A DNA stretch of 27,031 nt from UBA4285 sp050944355 (GCA_050944355.1 JBMNQX010000019.1:1-27031), one strand, 5' to 3'; shown: positions 16,990 to 25,435, numbered from the stretch's first letter. The notes: generated by a model not told the origin, from the sequence alone. Numbers and translations: made by a program.

Positions 16990-17958
16990 ATGGTTTCACC
17001 AAACAGATACATTCGAAGACTGAAAGAGAGAATCCGGCTGGACCGGAAGACATTTATTCTGTACTCGGTCCTGCGCACGCTTGTCATTCTGGCGGCCGTG
17101 CGCAGTTTCCTGATGCAGAATTATGAAGCGGTGGCACTCTGTATTCTGTCTCTTGTTCTATTTCTGCTCCCTTCGTTTTTCGAAGACAAGATGAAGGTGA
17201 AAATCCCGCCGCTTTTTGAGGCGGTGATTTATCTCTTTATTTACGCGGCTGAGATTCTGGGCGAAGTCAATCATTACTACACGCGGATTCCCGGCTGGGA
17301 CACGATGCTGCACACACTCAACGGATTTCTGTGCGCGGCGATCGGATTCTCGATGGTTGAAATTCTGAACCAGCACAGCAAACGGATCCGCCTTTCGCCG
17401 ATCTATCTCTCGGTTGTGGCGTTCTGCTTTTCGATGACGATCGGCGTCTGCTGGGAGTTCATCGAGTTTGCCGCGGATCATTTCTTCTTCCTCGATATGC
17501 AGAAAGACTTCACAGTAACGACGATCGGATCCGTCACGCTCGACCCGACGAACTCGCAGATTCCGGTGCGAGTCTCGGACATCGTCAAAACCGTGATCTA
17601 TACGGCGTCCGGTGAGACGTACACGATCGACGGCGGATATCTGGACATCGGCATCAACGACACGATGAAGGATCTTTTCGTAAACCTGATCGGCGCCGTG
17701 GTGTTCAGCACGATTGGCTATTTCTATGAGAGTCACAGATGGAAGCAGTCGGGAAAGATTGTGAACGGGCTGACGCTCAGAAAGTATACCGACGAGGAAC
17801 TCGCAGATGAAGAAAAAGAAATCAATCTGAGGATGCAGGAAGTCCGCAAAGAGCGCCAGAAACGCCTGAAAGACATGACAGAGAGCATGACAGAGACCTG
17901 GCGGAACGAGCCGGACGATTCAGACGAAAATCCGGCTGACAGGAATCCGATGCTATGA
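16990..17958 (+). CDS. DUF2238/YjdF-like integral membrane protein
   Basis: A 322-residue protein with six likely transmembrane segments near residues 22-38, 45-62, 74-92, 107-127, 136-158 and 224-243, and a charged, probably cytosolic C-terminal tail (about 265-310) that may form a coiled coil. Conserved-looking polar motifs lie at membrane edges: GEVNHYYTRIPGWDTMLHTLNG, CWEFIEFAADHF and DTMKDLFVNLIGA (each shown in part), the pattern I associate with DUF2238 (PF09997). Function is unknown in this family. ATG 16990 follows a weak AAAGGG site. A region of about 50 residues (175-220) between helices 5 and 6 is hydrophilic and probably extracellular. Confidence 0.65.
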   Translation: MVSPNRYIRRLKERIRLDRKTFILYSVLRTLVILAAVRSFLMQNYEAVALCILSLVLFLLPSFFEDKMKVKIPPLFEAVIYLFIYAAEILGEVNHYYTRIPGWDTMLHTLNGFLCAAIGFSMVEILNQHSKRIRLSPIYLSVVAFCFSMTIGVCWEFIEFAADHFFFLDMQKDFTVTTIGSVTLDPTNSQIPVRVSDIVKTVIYTASGETYTIDGGYLDIGINDTMKDLFVNLIGAVVFSTIGYFYESHRWKQSGKIVNGLTLRKYTDEELADEEKEINLRMQEVRKERQKRLKDMTESMTETWRNEPDDSDENPADRNPML

Positions 17959-18022
17959 CAAATGAGGGTGGTGCGGCAGCTTAATAATAATTAATCAGTA
18001 AGCTTAAGAATTAATATTGCAA

Positions 18023-18055
18023 AGTGATACGGTAACATGATATCGTAATAAAGTG
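18023..18055 (+). promoter_or_regulatory. possible promoter/operator of the M20D operon
   Basis: TTGCAA (about 18017-18022) and TATCGT (about 18041-18046) are 18 bases apart, and TACGGTA/TATCGTA form an inverted repeat around ACATGA overlapping the -10 box. The promoter match is only moderate, so this is a suggestion. Confidence 0.35.
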
Positions 18056-18062
18056 ATGATGT

Positions 18063-18110
18063 GATGACGCGCAGGCAGTACAGTCAGCTGTCTGCGCATC
18101 TTTACTTTTT
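18063..18110 (+). terminator. terminator hairpin in leader of M20D operon
   Basis: GCGCAG-G-CAG (18069-18078) pairs with CTG-T-CTGCGC (18088-18097) and is followed by ATCTTTACTTTTT. It stands only about 13 bases before the ribosome binding site of the M20D gene. It may simply end the membrane protein transcript, or act as an attenuator if the promoter lies upstream. Confidence 0.65.
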
Positions 18111-18132
18111 GAGGATCTGTAAGGAGGTGTGA

Positions 18133-19569
18133 ATGGAAGAGAGCAAAGCAGAAGCGCTGGCTTCGATTGACGAGGCCCGGGACATGCTCTGCGCCATGAG
18201 CGATGCGCTGTGGGATCACCCGCAGGTAAAGTTTCAGGAGACGTTTGCAGCGGATTTGTTTGAGAACAAGCTGCGGGAGGAAGGATTTGCCGTCAGGCGG
18301 GGGCTTGGCGGAATTCCGACAGCTCTTTCCGGGTCTTTCGGCAGCGGCAGACCTGTCGTCGCGTTTCTGGGTGAATATGACGCGCTTCCGGGACTCAGTC
18401 AGGAGGCCGGCTTATGTGAGAAAAAGCCGGTCGTGGAAGGCGCTCCGGGACATGGATGCGGTCACAACCTCCTCGGGACGGGCGCGTTTGGCGCGGCTGT
18501 TTCGGTCAGGCGGTATCTTGAGAAGAACCATTTGCCCGGAACTGTGATTTTCTTCGGATGCCCGGCGGAAGAGGGAGGATCCGGAAAAGCCTTCATGGCC
18601 CGCGATCATGTGTTTGACGATGTGGACGCCGCCTTTACCTGGCACCCGGGCGAGGTCAACAGCGTCTCCACGAGCGGCACCATGGCCAATTATCAGATTC
18701 TGTACAAGTTTTACGGAAAAGCTTCTCACGCCGCGATCGCGCCGGAAAAAGGGCGCAGTGCCCTGGACGCGCTGGAACTGATGAATGTGGGCGTGCAGTT
18801 TCTTAGAGAGCATGTGCCTTCAGACACGCGGATTCACTATGCGATCACCGACACGGGCGGAAACGCGCCGGGCGTGGTGCAGGATCACGCGGAAGTGATG
18901 TACCTGATGCGCGCCGGCAGTCTGGATGAAGTGCGTGAGCTGTACCGCCGCGTGAACCTGATAGCAGAGGGCGCGGCCATGATGACAGAGACCAAAGTCG
19001 AGCCTCAGTTTATCAAGGCGTGCTCAAACATTCTGATCAACATGCGCCTCTGCAGAGTCATGCAGGACAATCTGATGGAAATACCGGTTCCGGAATACAC
19101 GCAGGAAGAAATGGAAGCGGCGGAGAGGCTTAAAGAAACGGCCGGGCCGGGTAAAACCTATTTTGATCAGCTGTATGACGAGTGCGCGAGTGATGAGGAA
19201 CGACGGGCTTTTGAAACGCAGAAGGATCTGCCGGTTCACGCGGGACCGCTCCCGCTCGGACGGGAAACAGACGGCGTCGTATCCTCGGATGTCGGCGATG
19301 TGAGCTGGAACTGCCCGACCGCGCAGATCAACGGGACGACAATGCCGGCCGGCCTTTCGATGCATTCCTGGCAGGTGGTCTCTGTGGGGAAGAGTTCCAT
19401 CGCGCACAAGGGAATGCTGTATGCGGCCAAAGTCATGGCGGGATCCGCAATCGACGTTCTCTCGGATCCGTCCATTGTGACGGAAGCAAAAGCGGAAATG
19501 AACCGCCGCACGGGAGGCGCAGAGTATGTCTGCCCGATTCCGGGAGACGTGAAGCCGGCACTGGGATGA
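18133..19569 (+). CDS. M20D amidohydrolase, AbgB-like
   Basis: A 478-residue zinc or manganese amidohydrolase resembling aminobenzoyl-glutamate utilization protein B. ATG 18133 follows AAGGAGG with seven bases between. The M20D metal site is visible: His107-Gly-Cys109-Gly-His111-Asn (HGCGHN), Glu146-Glu147 (EEGG) and His171 (WHPG); the dimerisation domain begins near YKFYGKASHAA (about 194-204). Members cleave an amide or acyl bond of small N-acyl amino acids or p-aminobenzoyl-glutamate; a precise substrate cannot be assigned. It is first in an operon with an SLC13-type permease (35 bases on) and an aldo/keto reductase, suggesting uptake and cleavage of an anionic amide. Confidence 0.88.
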   Translation: MEESKAEALASIDEARDMLCAMSDALWDHPQVKFQETFAADLFENKLREEGFAVRRGLGGIPTALSGSFGSGRPVVAFLGEYDALPGLSQEAGLCEKKPVVEGAPGHGCGHNLLGTGAFGAAVSVRRYLEKNHLPGTVIFFGCPAEEGGSGKAFMARDHVFDDVDAAFTWHPGEVNSVSTSGTMANYQILYKFYGKASHAAIAPEKGRSALDALELMNVGVQFLREHVPSDTRIHYAITDTGGNAPGVVQDHAEVMYLMRAGSLDEVRELYRRVNLIAEGAAMMTETKVEPQFIKACSNILINMRLCRVMQDNLMEIPVPEYTQEEMEAAERLKETAGPGKTYFDQLYDECASDEERRAFETQKDLPVHAGPLPLGRETDGVVSSDVGDVSWNCPTAQINGTTMPAGLSMHSWQVVSVGKSSIAHKGMLYAAKVMAGSAIDVLSDPSIVTEAKAEMNRRTGGAEYVCPIPGDVKPALG

Positions 19570-19604
19570 GATCCTGTGCGGCACCCTGAACAAAGGAGTA
19601 AAGT

Positions 19605-20888
19605 ATGAGTCAAACTGTGATATGTCTGATAATCTTTGTCTTTATGATCGGAATCTTCTTCGTCAAAAAGATCCCGATGTCCTTCAGCGCCATGCTGGTT
19701 GTCCTGCTTCTGGTTCTGACCGGGTGCGTGGACGCGTCATCGGCACTTTCGTCATTTGCCAGCAACACTGTCATCACGATGGCGTCGATGTTTGTCGTTG
19801 CGGCCGGCCTTACCCGCACGCAGATGATCAACAAGATTTCATCGCTGCTCTATAAAGTGACGGAAGGGTCGTTCACCAAGGTGCTGGCGACATACGTTCT
19901 GATCACCTGTCTTCTCGGCCAGTTCGTGCCGAGCATTGTCGCGCTTTTTGCGCTGGTTTACCCGCTGGTTCAGAACATGTGCGACCGCATGAAAATCAGT
20001 CCGTCCAAGATGATGTTCCCTGTCGCGATCGCTTCGGTCTCGACGTCATTTATCATCGAGCCGATCGGACCGTACGCGGCGTGGTACGTGACGCAGAACG
20101 GCTATCTTGAGTCCTACGGCTGGACTGCGACGAAGCTGAGCATGTGGAGTGAGACGAGCGTCCTGCTCCCGGTCGGCATCATCACACTTCTGGTTGCGAT
20201 TTTCATCGTCCCGAGGCTTCTCCCGGATGAGCCGGAGGTCCCGATCACGGCCGCGGACAATGCGAGAAAACTTCAGCAGAAAGAGCCGCTCTCACCTGTC
20301 AGAGAGTTTCTCGGCTATGCCGTTTTCATCGCGGTTATCATCGGACTGATGGCGGGGCTCACGAGCTGGATCGTGACGCTCGCCGGCGCCGTGGTTCTGG
20401 TAATAACCGGCGTGCTCACAGAGCGCGAGGCGATCGAGAACCTGAATATGTCGACCGTTCTGCTGTACGTGGGCGTAACGGTTCTCGGAACCGGACTTTC
20501 CAACACCGGTGCTGCCGATGCGCTCGGCAGCTGGTTCGGAAGCGCACTCAGCGGAGTACACAACGAATATCTGATCAACCTTGCGTTCTATACCATCGGA
20601 TTTATCATGACGTCGCTTCTGTACAACCGCGCGGTCAGCACGGTTCTCGTTCCGCTGGCCGTCATCGCCTGCAGTTCCATGGGCTGCGACCCGAGAGGAC
20701 CGGTCATCATGTGCGCTCTGGCTTCCATGTCTTCGCTCATCACGCCGCTTTCCACGGCCGTAGTGCCGATGGCGATGAATGCAGGCGGCTACAGCATGAA
20801 GACGATTTTCAAGGCCGGCATTGTCCCCGGTATCATCCGCGGGCTGGCGGGCGCGCTGTTTGCGACGCTGTTCTTCCCGATGTTCTGA
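19605..20888 (+). CDS. SLC13/DASS-type anion permease
   Basis: A 427-residue membrane protein with about 11 hydrophobic segments throughout; ATG 19605 follows AAAGGAG by six bases. It has the two-repeat layout of the divalent anion:sodium symporter / ArsB-NhaD superfamily, with re-entrant-loop-like stretches LTGCVDASSALSSFASN and GTGLSNTGAADALG (about 285-300) and a C-terminal PLSTAVVPMAMNAGG. These carriers import dicarboxylates, citrate, sulfate or other anions. The missing SNT(A/T)T-type carboxylate signature in its classical form leaves the substrate open. Its position between an amidohydrolase and a reductase suggests it imports the amidohydrolase substrate. Confidence 0.82.
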   Translation: MSQTVICLIIFVFMIGIFFVKKIPMSFSAMLVVLLLVLTGCVDASSALSSFASNTVITMASMFVVAAGLTRTQMINKISSLLYKVTEGSFTKVLATYVLITCLLGQFVPSIVALFALVYPLVQNMCDRMKISPSKMMFPVAIASVSTSFIIEPIGPYAAWYVTQNGYLESYGWTATKLSMWSETSVLLPVGIITLLVAIFIVPRLLPDEPEVPITAADNARKLQQKEPLSPVREFLGYAVFIAVIIGLMAGLTSWIVTLAGAVVLVITGVLTEREAIENLNMSTVLLYVGVTVLGTGLSNTGAADALGSWFGSALSGVHNEYLINLAFYTIGFIMTSLLYNRAVSTVLVPLAVIACSSMGCDPRGPVIMCALASMSSLITPLSTAVVPMAMNAGGYSMKTIFKAGIVPGIIRGLAGALFATLFFPMF

Positions 20889-20902
20889 TGGGAGGCTGAC
20901 GT

Positions 20903-21757
20903 ATGAATCACATGGCAACCCTGGCAAATGGTGATGTTGTCCCGGCAATCGGGCAGGGCACCTGGTATCTGGGCGAAAACCCGGGCAGACTCTCTCAGGA
21001 AATCGAGGGAATCCGCGCCGGCGTCTCGGCGGGTCAGTTTCTGATTGACACCGCGGAGATGTACGGGAACGGGGACGCGGAGAAAATGGTCGGGCAGGCG
21101 ATTCAGGGACTCGATCGAAATGGCCTGTATCTGGTCTCAAAGGTCCTGCCAAATCATGCCGGCGGACAGGCTCTGGAAGCCGCTCTCGACGGGAGCCTGA
21201 AGCGCCTGAAGACAGATTATCTGGATCTGTACCTGTACCACTGGCGCGGCAGCTATCCGCTCGCTGAGACGGTGCGCCGCCTGGAAGAGATGAAGAAAAA
21301 AGGAAAAATCCGCGCCTGGGGCGTCTCGAACTTTGACATTGACGACATGGAAGAGCTCTGGGATGTTCCAGCCGGCAAGAACTGTCAGGTCAATCAGGTG
21401 CTCTATCACACGGGGTCGCGGGGAATCGAGTTCTCCCTTCTTCCCTGGATGAGAGAGCACAACGTGGCCCTGATGTCGTACTGCCCGCTCGCGCAGGCGG
21501 GAACGCTGAAGCGGGGACTGTTTGCGGACCCGGTGCTGAACGAAATCGCAGAGGCACACGGCGTGCCGGTGACGGAAATCCTTCTTGCCTGGAACATCCG
21601 GGACGGCCACACGGTCGCGATCCCGCGGAGTTCAAAGGCCGCGCACACGCTGTCCAACGGACACGCGGATACGGTTGAGCTGACAGAAGAAGATCTTAAG
21701 AAAATCGATCGCAGGTATCCGGCGCCAAAGCGGAAAATGCCGCTCGATATACAGTAA
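20903..21757 (+). CDS. aldo/keto reductase
   Basis: A 284-residue NADPH-dependent oxidoreductase of the single-domain TIM-barrel AKR superfamily. ATG 20903 follows GGGAGG (20890-20895) and starts 14 bases after the permease stop. The catalytic tetrad is complete: Asp49, Tyr54 (DTAEMYG), Lys80 (VSKVLP) and His113 (LYHWRG). The cofactor-site segment IPRSSKAAHTLSNG is near residues 238-251. It resembles diketogulonate-reductase-like AKRs. Substrate unknown; as last gene of the operon it may reduce a carbonyl released from the imported compound. Confidence 0.9.
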   Translation: MNHMATLANGDVVPAIGQGTWYLGENPGRLSQEIEGIRAGVSAGQFLIDTAEMYGNGDAEKMVGQAIQGLDRNGLYLVSKVLPNHAGGQALEAALDGSLKRLKTDYLDLYLYHWRGSYPLAETVRRLEEMKKKGKIRAWGVSNFDIDDMEELWDVPAGKNCQVNQVLYHTGSRGIEFSLLPWMREHNVALMSYCPLAQAGTLKRGLFADPVLNEIAEAHGVPVTEILLAWNIRDGHTVAIPRSSKAAHTLSNGHADTVELTEEDLKKIDRRYPAPKRKMPLDIQ

Positions 21758-21814
21758 GTGCCCGATTGTAAGCGCCTTATCCCCTTCCTTATTCCGTATC
21801 CGATACGGGCACAA

Positions 21815-21868
21815 AAATCCCGCCCACAGTTCCATTTGTCATGGACCGTGGGCGGGAATTGTTTTTTT
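21815..21868. terminator. strong bidirectional terminator
   Basis: TCCCGCCCAC...CCAT (from 21818) pairs with ATGG...GTGGGCGGGA (to 21857) through a TTGTC loop. Seven T residues follow on the plus strand (21862-21868) and five on the minus strand, serving the convergent AKR and YtcJ genes. Confidence 0.92.
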
Positions 21869-21880
21869 ATGAGCAAACTG

Positions 21881-23506
21881 TCAGATCTGCCCGTATACTT
21901 TCCGGCCTTTCATGAAGGTGGCCAGAACCGGGATGTCTTTCAGGCGGTCGGCCGGGACTTCAAACGGGTTTTCGCCGAGCACGACGAAATCGGCCATGTA
22001 TCCCGGGGCGATGCGGCCTTTGACGTTTTCCTCAAAGCTCGCCTCAGCGCTCCTGATCGTGTAGCTGTCGAGGATTTCCTGAACGCTGAAGGCCTCCTGC
22101 GGCAGATACGGCCCCATCGTGCCGTCGAGGGTCCTGCGGGTCACGCCGCACTGCATGCAGGCCAGCGCGTCCGGAAGTTCCACCGGGCAGTCGGTGCCGT
22201 TTGAGACGGAGACGCCGTTTTTCTGCAGAGTCTTCCAGGCGTAGCTGGTCGACGCCAGTTCGTCGCCGACGCGCTCGTGAATCATGTGAATGTCGTAGTT
22301 CAGGAAGATGCTCTGCATGTAGACGTGCAGATTCATGTCGGCGATGCGCTTCAGCTGCTCCGGGCGGGTCACCTGACAGTGGACGATGCCGCAGCGGTGA
22401 TCCCTGCGCGGATGGGCCGCAAAAGCTTTGGCGTAGGCGTTCAGGACCATGTCGAGGCACGCGTCGCCGATCGCATGAACCGCCACCTGCATGCCGTGCT
22501 CGTTGGCGAAGCCGATCATCGCGTCAAATGTCTCCTGATCGAAGAGCGGATAGCCGCAGGTCGACGGATCGTCGGCGTACGGGCGGGAAAGATAGGCGGT
22601 GCGGGCGCCCAGAGCGCCGTCGCCGAGCATCTTCAGCGGGCCGATTTTGAAATTGTCCGTGCCGGCGCCGGTTGTGCACCCCTGCGCATAGAATTCCTTC
22701 AGGTCGTCAAGCGACGTGAAATTGCTCTGCTCGTAGACACGGACGGTGAGCTGACCTTCTTCCTCGAGTTCTTTGTAGGCCTCGTTCACGGTCTGCCACG
22801 GAACAGCCCGGAACATGCAGTAGTCGTCGGTCTGGCTGCTGGTCACGCCGAAGCGGTTCAGCTCGCGGCAGGCCGCCCCGATCATTTCCTTGATTTCGTC
22901 TTTATCCGGGACCGGAATCTTCGGATACACGTATTCGTCCATCGCGTTGTCCGAGAAAATGCCGTTCAGATGCCCGTTCTCGTCGTGCCCGATGGCGCCT
23001 CCCTCGGGGCTCTTCGTGTCATCCGTGACGCCCATCAGCGAAATCGCTTTGGAGTTTACGCAGAGAATATGTCCGCAGGCGCGCGTCACGCAGATCGGAA
23101 TGTCCGCCGAAACCCGGTCGAGATCCGAGCGCGTCGGCATGCGCTTTACATCCGTGAAGTAGTCCTGATTCCATCCGCGGCCGAGCAGCCACGCGCCGTT
23201 TTTGCGCGGGTGTTCCCACAGAAAATCCTGCAGATAGCGAATCATGTCCGCGAGACTCTTCGTGTGCTCGTCAAGGCGCGCCTGCCTCAGCGAGTTTCCG
23301 TACGACAGAAGATGCATGTGACTGTCGTTAAAAGCAGCCATGACAAATCTGCCGCCCAGATCCACCGCGTCGGCCCCCGGGGCGGCCGCTCTGACCTCCT
23401 CGTCGCTGCCAGCAGCGATGATCCGTCCGCCTTCCGTCACAAACCCCGTGACGAGCGGAAGCGTTCCTGTGTAAACTTTGCCGTTGTAATAAATCGTCTT
23501 ATTCAT
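21881..23506 (-). CDS. YtcJ-type amidohydrolase (Amidohydro_3)
   Basis: A 541-residue predicted metal-dependent hydrolase of the Amidohydro_3 (PF07969) group. The start is the ATG complementary to 23504-23506, with AAGGA upstream; it overlaps the end of the AGCS gene by eight bases, so the genes are co-translated. The N-terminal beta-sandwich (1-55) is followed by the metal motif NDSHMH with His63 and His65, then CVTRACGHILCVNS, and VAVHAIGDACLD later in the barrel, as in YtcJ. No signal peptide, so cytosolic. Known relatives remove N-formyl or other acyl or amide groups; the substrate of YtcJ itself is poorly defined. Control by a lysine riboswitch suggests a lysine-related compound. Confidence 0.88.
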   Translation of the reverse strand: MNKTIYYNGKVYTGTLPLVTGFVTEGGRIIAAGSDEEVRAAAPGADAVDLGGRFVMAAFNDSHMHLLSYGNSLRQARLDEHTKSLADMIRYLQDFLWEHPRKNGAWLLGRGWNQDYFTDVKRMPTRSDLDRVSADIPICVTRACGHILCVNSKAISLMGVTDDTKSPEGGAIGHDENGHLNGIFSDNAMDEYVYPKIPVPDKDEIKEMIGAACRELNRFGVTSSQTDDYCMFRAVPWQTVNEAYKELEEEGQLTVRVYEQSNFTSLDDLKEFYAQGCTTGAGTDNFKIGPLKMLGDGALGARTAYLSRPYADDPSTCGYPLFDQETFDAMIGFANEHGMQVAVHAIGDACLDMVLNAYAKAFAAHPRRDHRCGIVHCQVTRPEQLKRIADMNLHVYMQSIFLNYDIHMIHERVGDELASTSYAWKTLQKNGVSVSNGTDCPVELPDALACMQCGVTRRTLDGTMGPYLPQEAFSVQEILDSYTIRSAEASFEENVKGRIAPGYMADFVVLGENPFEVPADRLKDIPVLATFMKGRKVYGQI

Positions 23507-24995
23507 TTTGTTCCTTCGCTACTTTATCTTCATAGAACAGCGGCATCGAAGGATCCACCTTGCCGATGCCGAACTTTCTCGCCTTGTAGTCCTTCAGCAG
23601 TTTGAAATACGTGCCGGACAGGACGACGATCGTAAACACGTTGACAAATGTCGGAATCGCAGACGTGATGTCGACGACCGTCCAGATGAAGCCCTGATTG
23701 TTCGTCTTGACCAGATAAATGGTCCAGAGCAGGCCCGGCAGCGCGCGGAACGCGTAGAAGAGCTTGTGCAGGAAACGGTTGAACTTCGTGTCTTTTCTGC
23801 CCATGTGGCCGAGAATCGCCAGATAGTACGTGAACCAGCCGCCGGATGTGGTGCAGGTGAAGATGACCATGATCACGGCGAGAAGAACACTGCCGACGAT
23901 GCCGAAACTCGACTGGAATGCCGAGATGGCAAGAGTTCCGCCGTTCGTTCCGTTCGTCCACTGACCGGAGAGGAGGATCGAAATGCCGGTGATGGAGCAC
24001 ACGATGAATGTGTCGAAGAATACCTCAAATGATCCCCAGATGCCCTGCTCGACCGGGTGCGGTGTTTTCGCCGAAGAGTGAATCATCGGAGAAGTACCCC
24101 AGCCGGCTTCGTTCGAGTAAACGGAACGGGCCACGCCGGTGCGGATCATGGAAGCGACCGTTGCGCCGGCGAAACCTCCGACGGCGGCGCGGCCGGTGAA
24201 CGCGTCATGGAAAATGGATACGAAGACGGACGGTACATTTTCCAGGTTGGCGAAGATCATGGCAATGCCCATAATCAGGTACAGGATGCTCATGAACGGA
24301 ACCAGCTTGGAGAACAGGGAAGCGATTTTCTCAATGCCTCCGTCGGTGATGATGTAGTCGATGACGGTGATGACAACCGCGACGATGATGATGCCTTCAA
24401 TCGACACGCCGCCGATCGTGACGGTGTCGAGGTTAAACGCGCCGGCGACGACCTGTGAGGCGGTAAGCGTCGAAGAGGTCACGAAGTAAGTGCTGAAAAT
24501 ACCGACGCCGAAGATGATGGCCGGAATCTTCCAGGCCTTGCCCCAGTGCTTTTCTTTGCCGAGGCCGTATTCCATGTAATAGGTCGGGCCGCCGGTCGTG
24601 GTGCCGTCCGGCTTCTTGTGGCGATAGTACAGACCGAGCGTGACTTCGACCTGTTTGATGATCATGCCCAGGAGAGCGGAAACCCACATCCAGAACAGGG
24701 CGCCCGCGCCGCCGGCCGCAACGGCTGTCGCGACGCCGGCGATATTGCCGAATCCTACGGTTCCGCCGATGGCGGTCGAGATGGCCTGGAACGGTGTGAT
24801 GGTTCCGGTCTTTGTCTCGTCGGCGTTGGCCTTGCCGGTGAAAATTTTGCCGATGGTGTTCTTCATGATGAAGCCGAAATGGCGGATCTGGAAGAACTTG
24901 GAGCGGACGGTGAAGTAAATGCCGGAGCCGATGATGAGGACCAGAAGCGGAGTGCCCCAGAGAACTCCGTCCAGCCAGCCTAAGAATTCGATCAT
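23499..24995 (-). CDS. AGCS family sodium:amino acid symporter
   Basis: A 498-residue carrier with about 11 transmembrane helices, starting at the ATG complementary to 24993-24995 behind AGGAGA. The AGCS hallmarks are clear: SGIYFTVRSKFFQIRHF near the N-terminus, GGTVGFGNIAGVATAVAAGG (about 97-116), GGPTYYMEYGLG, and SNEAGWGTSPMIHSSAKT further on. AGCS carriers bring in alanine, glycine or related amino acids with Na+ or H+. Here the gene is preceded by a lysine riboswitch, and its 3' end overlaps a YtcJ amidohydrolase gene, both suggesting it carries lysine or a lysine derivative rather than alanine. That substrate is inference. Confidence 0.92.
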   Translation of the reverse strand: MIEFLGWLDGVLWGTPLLVLIIGSGIYFTVRSKFFQIRHFGFIMKNTIGKIFTGKANADETKTGTITPFQAISTAIGGTVGFGNIAGVATAVAAGGAGALFWMWVSALLGMIIKQVEVTLGLYYRHKKPDGTTTGGPTYYMEYGLGKEKHWGKAWKIPAIIFGVGIFSTYFVTSSTLTASQVVAGAFNLDTVTIGGVSIEGIIIVAVVITVIDYIITDGGIEKIASLFSKLVPFMSILYLIMGIAMIFANLENVPSVFVSIFHDAFTGRAAVGGFAGATVASMIRTGVARSVYSNEAGWGTSPMIHSSAKTPHPVEQGIWGSFEVFFDTFIVCSITGISILLSGQWTNGTNGGTLAISAFQSSFGIVGSVLLAVIMVIFTCTTSGGWFTYYLAILGHMGRKDTKFNRFLHKLFYAFRALPGLLWTIYLVKTNNQGFIWTVVDITSAIPTFVNVFTIVVLSGTYFKLLKDYKARKFGIGKVDPSMPLFYEDKVAKEQNE

Positions 24996-25086
24996 AAACG
25001 TATCTCCTCTTTTCTCTGAAGTGTGGCGCGGCTTATTTCTGCCGGCGCCTGTATTGCGTTTGTGTGAGAGACCGGAGGAGCTGTAT

Positions 25087-25124
25087 AAAAAAAGACCTGC
25101 GTGCCCGCTAAAAGCACACAGATC
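25087..25124 (-). terminator. riboswitch expression-platform terminator
   Basis: On the minus strand GATCTGTGTGC pairs over all 11 positions (two G-T) with GCACGCAGGTC around TTTTAGCGG and is followed by seven T residues. It lies just after the lysine aptamer and 92 bases before the AGCS start codon. Confidence 0.9.
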
Positions 25125-25137
25125 CTTTTCATTAATG

Positions 25138-25305
25138 CCAATAGCGCCTCTTCAAAATGTTTGAAGGAGTGACAGAGATGTTTTCTCTGCCCCCACGGAA
25201 TGTTCCTGCCGGAATACTCCGTTCGGCGGTGATTACCTTTCAGCAGCTTCAAAGCCTGCCGGCTCTGCTGTCTACTCATCTGCACCGCAGCCTCTATTCT
25301 CTCAG
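25138..25305 (-). ncRNA. lysine riboswitch (L-box)
   Basis: The minus-strand leader of the AGCS operon contains the conserved lysine aptamer blocks in order: AATAGAGGCTGCGG, GAGTA, GCTGAAAGGTAA, CACCGCCGAA, CTGTCACT and GAGGCGCTATT. P1 can form from AATAG (25298-25294) with CTATT (25144-25140), P2 from GCGGTG (25288-25283) with CACCGC (25231-25226), P2's distal stem from CAGCAG/CTGCTG, and P5 as CTTCAAA-CAT-TTTGAAG, just as CAAGAAA/TTTCTTG does in the B. subtilis lysC leader. Lysine binding should favour the terminator that follows, turning the AGCS and amidohydrolase genes off when lysine is plentiful. Confidence 0.93.
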
Positions 25306-25313
25306 ACAGGTTA

Positions 25314-25341
25314 ATTATAAAAAGAATATAAAGAATGTCAA
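25314..25341 (-). promoter_or_regulatory. consensus promoter of the riboswitch operon
   Basis: On the minus strand a perfect TTGACA (25341-25336) and a perfect TATAAT (25319-25314) are 16 bases apart, placing the transcript start just before the aptamer. Confidence 0.9.
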
Positions 25342-25386
25342 GGGCAATTTAACAGAAATCAAATATTCCGGGCCTGCCGCGCGGCT

Positions 25387-25416
25387 TTGACAGAGGCGCA
25401 CTGTGCATTGTATGAT
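25387..25416 (+). promoter_or_regulatory. promoter of GH105 gene
   Basis: TTGACA (25387-25392) and TATGAT (25411-25416) are 18 bases apart and lie about 42 bases before the GTG start. An 8-bp inverted repeat follows directly (25416-25435). Confidence 0.75.
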
Positions 25417-25435
25417 TAATTATATGAATAATTAA
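25416..25435 (+). promoter_or_regulatory. candidate operator, perfect 8-bp inverted repeat
   Basis: TTAATTAT (25416-25423) and ATAATTAA (25428-25435) are exact reverse complements around ATGA. The repeat overlaps the last base of the -10 box and the likely transcription start, a position where a bound repressor would block the GH105 promoter. The sequence is AT-rich, so chance is not excluded. Confidence 0.5.

Noticed and set aside
25138..25305. Glycine or T-box element as an alternative for the leader
   Set aside because: The blocks GAAAGG, GCCGAA and CTGTCAC with a P5 hairpin fit the lysine aptamer, and neither a T-box bulge sequence nor glycine tandem aptamers are present.
25157..25390. 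77-residue plus-strand ORF at 25157 and 97-residue minus-strand ORF at 24992
   Set aside because: Both lie over the lysine riboswitch, its terminator and promoter, whose conserved structure explains the sequence.
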